From: Artocarpus heterophyllus
Lineage: Eukaryota > Streptophyta > Magnoliopsida > Rosales > Moraceae
Direction: 5' to 3'
NCBI GenBank assembly: GCA_025403435.1
Contig: CM046338.1
Span: 18,947,399-19,011,398, forward strand
Length of the DNA stretch: 64,000 nt
Part shown: one piece after another, positions 58,744 through 64,000 of the stretch
How the letters are laid out: every line of letters begins with the position of its first letter
Numbering within the stretch: position 1 is the stretch's first letter
Notes under the pieces: model-generated
Database searches by the model: none
What the model was told of the DNA's origin: nothing
The model's input: only the letters and a program-made list of their open reading frames with translations
Made by a program: the position numbers and the translations under genes

Positions 58744-60776
58744 TAAGTAAAGTCCTATATATGTAAATATATATATATATATATATATCATATCAAGCAT
58801 ATTCCACATATTCTGTGTATGCAAGTATGTCACAAGACTTGCAAGAATCAGGATTCGCCACCCCTTACATACTTTCTTTGTGCAAATTACTGCTTTTCAT
58901 TGAATGGTCAAACTCTCTCTCTCTCTCTCGGTTTTTTTTTTTTCTTTTTCCTAATTTCTCTTTTGCATTTTAAAAGCGCATGGATGTCAGCTTTTATTTT
59001 TTTTTCTCCTAAAACTTTTTCTTTTCTTTCTTCAATAATATCTCAGAGTGCAGGACATGGTATACGAAAAAAATTTCTATGTAAGTTTTCTTCTCTTTTC
59101 TTTTTCGGAAACATTTTCTATTAAAGTTTTTTTGTGACCCATTAACCGTTGTTTGGTCGTTGGTGGGAGAGAAACGTGAGTAGGGAGGTAGAGAGAGGGA
59201 TGAGGAATTTAATAGAAAGATTTGGTACTCGTGATTATATGGTAGAATACATAAAATGAGAGAGCGCATTTGGTAATTCAAATCCTCCAAATCAATTCCC
59301 TAATTTATTCTCGTCAAATATATGGAAAGATTGAAGAAGAGAATCCATGTCAAACACAATAAAAGGAAGATTATTCATTTTCTCTCTTTTTTTCTTATCT
59401 AAATACGTCTTTATATTTCCTTTTTATTTGTTTTCCTCCTTACCAAACATAACTTGGTCTATGAGATTTTTGTTATAAGATATTGTACTCATTGTCTCAT
59501 AAGCTGTTTTACAGAATGGTTAAAACCATCAATTATAATTGTAAACAATATAAAGTTTATGCTTTTATATACTGTATTAAAAAGCAAAAAATTGCCACAA
59601 TATAAAGCTCTCACGTGCTACAGTTTATAAACCAAAATTATTAGTTTCAACTATTTTTTTAAACGGCCTATTAAATCAACCCTTTTCGCCAAAGGGATAT
59701 ATCAGTAAATCTTTTATTAGGGTATATCTGTATGTATTTGTTCATGAGTTATTTCATTAATACACTTAGAAGGAGCAAAGAGGCGTGATGCAATTGAAAA
59801 CTAGACATGCGCCAGTATACTACTACCGCCGGGTAACTGCAGGTCCGAAAAGACCAATGCCGAAAAGCTTCGGTGCAAAAAGACATCAGCCATTGCAAGA
59901 TTATAAAACCAATATTTTAATTTAAAATACTATAATATATAAAAATTTTATATTAATTATAAATCAAATTAATATTTTAACTCAAAAACTTATAAAAGCT
60001 TTATATTAATTATAAATCAAAAAATTAATTCTAATCATATACTTTTGTAATGATAAGATAGAATATTTAAAGCTGACGTTGAGTGGAGACATGAGATGGC
60101 ATAAAATAAATATGCAATATTGTACATATTTGTTATATACTAATTAATGGTGGTATTTTCTTTCTTTTTTTTCCATAAAAAAAATAGTGATTATTGACTG
60201 ATTATTGACATCCAATAAAATAAAAAAAAAAGGTCTTACATTTCAAGTAGTTGGTAATCTTAAGAAAACAAAAAGTACATTGTTTTAGAACGAAACTGTG
60301 TTTAACAATAGTGGTAAGAGGGTATCAATTGTGCTCCAGCTAAGATCATCTTTTCCGCCAAGACCTAGCCTGAATCAATTCTAAATTTCAACGATAAATC
60401 AAACGGACCACTTAAGTCATTACCTGCTAAAAGTCACAAAGATTTTACCAAACATCAATTATGTAATTTTGGGGAGCAACATTCTTCACTTTTAATAATG
60501 ATAATGAAGAACAAGAACAAGGACAAGACTAAAAATTATCAACCAAGCAAAAGGCATGAACAAAATTATTTCAAGAAGAAAGAAAACAAAAAATGGCAAA
60601 GCCCCTATTCCCACTTCCTCCATTATTTTCAGATCAGAGAAACAAGACAGACCATATATATGGCCGCTTGTACAAACCTAATACCAAATTTAACTAAGTT
60701 GAAAGAAACAAAAACAAAGGCAAAACAAAACAAGGATAGGGGTCTTGGACATGATCAATCTCCATCAACTTCAAGC
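58744..60776. other. AT-rich intergenic DNA downstream of the small minus-strand gene
   Basis: No gene recognised. (AT)n just upstream of 58795, CT run at 58913-58928. The odd GC-richer phrase 'gtccgaaaagaccaatgccg' lies near 59850. Confidence 0.3.
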
Positions 60777-61022
60777 TCAGGCAGATCTCCCGGCTGGCGG
60801 TTTCTTTGCCTGCACCGGCGAGTTGGCGGCGGAGACTTCTTGGGGGACTTTTGGTGGGTTCGCCGTTGACATGCTCTCAGTGACGCTAGTACTAGTAGTA
60901 CTAGAAGCAGTGCCGCCACTTGAAACGACGACGTCGCCCAAGTCATAGGCCCTCGGCGGCTCGTTGCCGGCAATGAGCTCCGGTGGAAGGACTAGAGAAG
61001 CCTGCCGGCGGTGACGAGACAT
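60777..61022 (-). CDS. Small uncharacterised plant protein (81 residues)
   Basis: The ORF starts MSRHRRQASLVLPPELIAGN, continues EPPRAYDLGDVVV, has a Ser/Thr-rich middle (TASSTTSTSVTESMS) and ends AKKPPAGRSA. No membrane segment or known domain is visible; the ends are basic and proline-rich, the middle looks disordered. It is probably real. The ATG follows a 20-base (GA/CT)n tract (61041-61060) typical of plant 5' leaders, a TATA-like CCATAAATT lies about 110 bp upstream on the minus strand (near 61131-61140), and the ORF is GC-rich against AT-rich flanks with plant-like codon use. Longer overlapping frames on the plus strand and in another minus frame lack these signals. I do not recognise a function. 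Confidence 0.65.
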   Translation of the reverse strand: MSRHRRQASLVLPPELIAGNEPPRAYDLGDVVVSSGGTASSTTSTSVTESMSTANPPKVPQEVSAANSPVQAKKPPAGRSA

Positions 61023-61199
61023 TGATTTCTAGATATTCTAGAGAGAGAGAGAGAGAGAGATGTGAAGAGGAGGCAGTGAAAACAAAAGAAAACAAAACAA
61101 AAAACAACAACGTTTGTGTTGTGATGTGATGAATTTATGGGAGGGGTTTGGCGTGTGTAGGGTTGTGAGAGGAGTGTAAACAAATCCCACGCGCAATGA

Positions 61200-62499
61200 A
61201 TGGGGCGTGGCTTATACGCCTATGAGGCATGTATTATAGTAGGGTTAGATTTGTTATGGTATACTTTTCTACCGGTCAATGCTTGGCTCACTGCTAGAAA
61301 TTTGTAACGCATGCCAAGAATGTGTTCCAATTTTTAATCTCTCTTTTCTCTTTTGTTTGTAGAGGCACTAGTCAGTGAGTGTGAGCTATGTCCTATGCGT
61401 AGTCTCTGGGCCACTTATTTGCAGTTTCTCTTACCACATTGCAGAGTGTTTATCGGTCAGAGAAGGTGCGAATTTCGTGCGCTCGTGTGGCTTTTCATGT
61501 TTGCTTTTACTAAACGGATGTGTTTAATTTGTTTATACCCTTCCAAAGACCACTCCATGTCGAGCTCTAAAGACTAACGTCCTTAATGACATTAATTTGG
61601 TATCCGATAAGCTCGATGTGGTTCTGGTTGCTATATTTAAAATAAAAAACGTTGTAACCACTTTTTAGTTAAAATTTTAATTCAATTATATTATGTATAG
61701 AATTTTTGTGAAAGTTAATAGTTTTGTTGATTAATGAATTCAAGGTTTTCCTTAAAAAAAAAGAAAAAGAAAAATAAGAACCCTTGTAAGGTAGAGTTAT
61801 TTATCATAGGAAGTGTGAGTTTTCAAAAGCAATTTATATTAGGCAAGAAAAGGCTTTGGTCCATAGATAGATAACCAGGGAGCGGTAGGGAGTGGCATGG
61901 TATTCGTTGCATATAATAACGACTTTAAAAGTGTATAAACAAAAAGTTTACTAATCCTACAGGAGTGTCAAAATCCTTTAATTTTATTGTTACATAAAGT
62001 AAATATCATAGCATGTTTCTTCATGATTGTAGGAAAAATCCTCTGTAAAAGAAACTATAATAAAAACTCACATGAAGAATGCACAGATTTTAAGAGAATC
62101 GTTACTGTTTAAAAACATTAACTATCATCACTAAAGCATACTTTGTTACGTTAAAAAGTAACTTTACCTGGCATCATCAAACTGGCCGCCTCCACTGTCT
62201 CACAATAAGTGGGCTCCATTGCTACATCGATTAAGTAAGGCTCGGTTTAGAGTGAACTATTAATCGATGTTGATAGAGTGCTTTAAACTATTATTTAGAT
62301 TTGAGAATTATAAGATGTAAAAGTTTATTATTGTAGATTTTTATTATATCATATAAGAGTTTTATACTATTTATAGTTTTAATTATTTAAACTACTTGTT
62401 CAAACAGCTGTTTAAAGTTCCATATTACCTTAAAACATTTTCTATATATGCTAAATTCATAAAATTTTTAGAGTTATTAACACCGATGACCTCTAAATT
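61200..62499. other. Upstream intergenic DNA
   Basis: Frame 61353-61577 has no domain. The remainder is AT-rich without a recognised repeat boundary. Confidence 0.3.
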
Positions 62500-62890
62500 T
62501 TGAAGTCTCTCTCATTTTGCTCTTGAACTTAAAAATCACCACTTTGTACTTTAGACTTTTAAAACTTCTTACTTTACCCCTTAAACTTTTAAAATCACCA
62601 TGTTGTCTCTGAATTTCTAAAGCTCCTTACTTTGCCTTCTAAACATTCGATTTTCTGTTTAAACAGATGGGGCCCATGTGATAAGCATGTGAGCAACTGT
62701 AAGGGTAAAAATAAGATTTTATCTCTCCCAATTGTGAATACATGGGCTTAATTCTGTTTATTTAAATAAAAAATTAGAAGTTTAAAGGGTAAAATGATGA
62801 GCTTTGAAAGTTTATGGGATAAAGTGATGATTTTTAAAGTTAAAAGAGTAAAATGAAGAGATGAAAGTTTAGGGGGGTAAAATAGTAGTT
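62500..62890. repeat. Inverted repeat (fold-back) of ~100-bp arms
   Basis: The left arm, with 'ttactttaccccttaaactt' type phrases, pairs with the right arm 'aagtttaggggggtaaaat' and 'gggataaagtgatgattttt'. The arms are diverged and enclose about 170 bp including 'gatggggcccatgtgataag'. It is probably a MITE of a Mutator-like or fold-back class. Confidence 0.5.
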
Positions 62891-63829
62891 TTTATTAAAC
62901 TACAGTGGACGAAGTTGGAGAGACCTTAAAATATTAGACCCAAATTATTTTATATATATATATATATATGTATTTATTTTTTTTTTTGGCCTATAGTTAT
63001 AATAACTACTTTGACAATATAGACCTCAAATCTCAAGAAAGTAAATTATAAGCTAACTATAAGAAATATTTTTTTTTTCTTCTGTGGCCGGATTGTGGAA
63101 ATTTGTATTTCAGTATTTATATGTTTGAAGGTTGGGAAGATTAGGCGGCCTTACAATCAAAATTAAGGATTTTCAATCCTATGTGTCCTTGTAGATTAGT
63201 AGGGATGTCAATGGAGCAAGAAGGTTGGCCAAGGAATGCTTTCCATCCCTATCCTTACCCCTAGAACAAAGGCCAAGGAATGCTTTCCATCCCTATCCTT
63301 ACCCCTAGAACAAACCTCATCTCTTCCTCAATTCCTACTCAACGAGAGGCAGACACAATATAGAGAATCCCTGTTGGGGGGAGAGGGTGTGGCCTTTCCA
63401 TTCCAGTTGGGCTGGGAGTGTTATCCATGTCCCTCCCCCGCTCCAGATTCAGAGACTTTAAATTCGAATAGTACTAAATTACTATTTTATCCTAGATTCA
63501 GTTCCAAAATATAGAAAAAGAAAAAAAAAATTATTTCATTGCAACCTAATATTTATTTTTAAATTATCAAATATTGCAATAATTTCATTTTTTTATTGGA
63601 ATATAATAATGTATTTAAACTTTTGACACTTCATTTCTTTATTCAAAAAGTAATTACACCAGTTACATTTATATATTTATTTTTGTTGTCCTAACATTGT
63701 CATAAATGTTTTGATTAACTTTAATATAACAAGTATACAATTTATATATTTTTGTAACTTCAAATCACAAAATTTACATCAATTGATTTTGATTCTGAAT
63801 TTAAGTAAAGACAGAAAATGGGATTCTTA
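62891..63829. other. AT-rich intergenic DNA with a short GC-richer stretch
   Basis: (AT)n at about 62950-62968. The frame at 63236-63514 covers a tandem duplication and shows no domain. Confidence 0.3.
63227..63314 (+). repeat. Perfect 44-bp tandem duplication
   Basis: ggccaaggaatgctttccat and the following 24 bases are repeated immediately (63227 and 63271). Confidence 0.92.
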
Positions 63830-63949
63830 GAGCCCGTTTGGTTCGAGTATTTGAACAGAGTATTTGAATGAAGATTTAAATTTTTGTGAGAGAAAATACT
63901 GTAACAAAATGATTCAAACCGTGATTTGAACCACGAAACAAACGGGCCC
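63830..63949 (+). mobile_element. Short MITE, family 3 (120 bp), TSD TTA
   Basis: gagcccgtttggttcgagta to acaaacgggccc with TTA on both sides (63827-63829, 63950-63952). The terminal inverted repeats are clear, fitting a Tourist-like MITE. Confidence 0.85.
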
Positions 63950-64000
63950 TTACATTAATAACTCGGATTATGAATATTGTAAGTAAACAATGCATTACAC

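Overview
This window looks like nuclear DNA of a eudicot plant. It is AT-rich and gene-poor and is dominated by plant transposable elements. Its genes are typical of plants: a three-exon ROMO1/MGR2-family gene, an intronless AT-hook (AHL) transcription-factor gene, a LOG-type cytokinin-enzyme retrocopy and an exon of a cyclic-nucleotide-gated channel. The species cannot be named from the sequence. There is no rRNA, tRNA or CRISPR array that I can see.

Layout. 1-4692 is the 3' part of a Ty3/gypsy element with Tekay/Del-type termini. Where its last polyprotein domains would be expected, it carries a partial cysteine-rich ORF and an intact intronless LOG-like ORF. Its 3' LTR abuts a broken CNGC exon (4693-4885). 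8616-12965 is a complete but decayed hAT transposon with a perfect 8-bp target duplication. 13249-15344 is a small three-exon gene for a ROMO1/MGR2-family mitochondrial inner-membrane protein. 16981-28188 is an old degraded Ty1/copia element on the minus strand, split by a younger complete copia element (18389-25032, target duplication ccaac). The two share an unusual leader of repeated palindromes. 28.2-34 kb holds MITEs, a small hAT-like element and a dead copia integrase fragment.

37598-38521 (minus) is an intact AHL gene with its own TATA box. 39.1-39.8 kb is an AT-rich tandem repeat. 41.4-42.4 kb is a MITE-like element with a GC-rich core. 42732-44666 is a copia-type solo LTR with duplication ggttt. 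49551-52068 is a second solo LTR (minus, duplication atatt). It belongs to the same family as the LTR at 2719-4692 but has a different upstream half, and it split a minisatellite of about 100 bp. 52-64 kb is mostly AT-rich intergenic DNA with a CACTA end, several MITEs and one small uncharacterised gene (60777-61022, minus).

How the genes relate. There is no operon-like organisation. ROMO1, AHL and the 81-residue gene are independent single-gene units, each with its own promoter signals. Almost everything else is mobile DNA or its remains. The point I would look at first is the retroelement at the left edge that carries a LOG-like ORF and a zinc-finger/basic ORF that may be of viral origin. 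Next are the exchanged LTR halves and the shared palindromic copia leaders.
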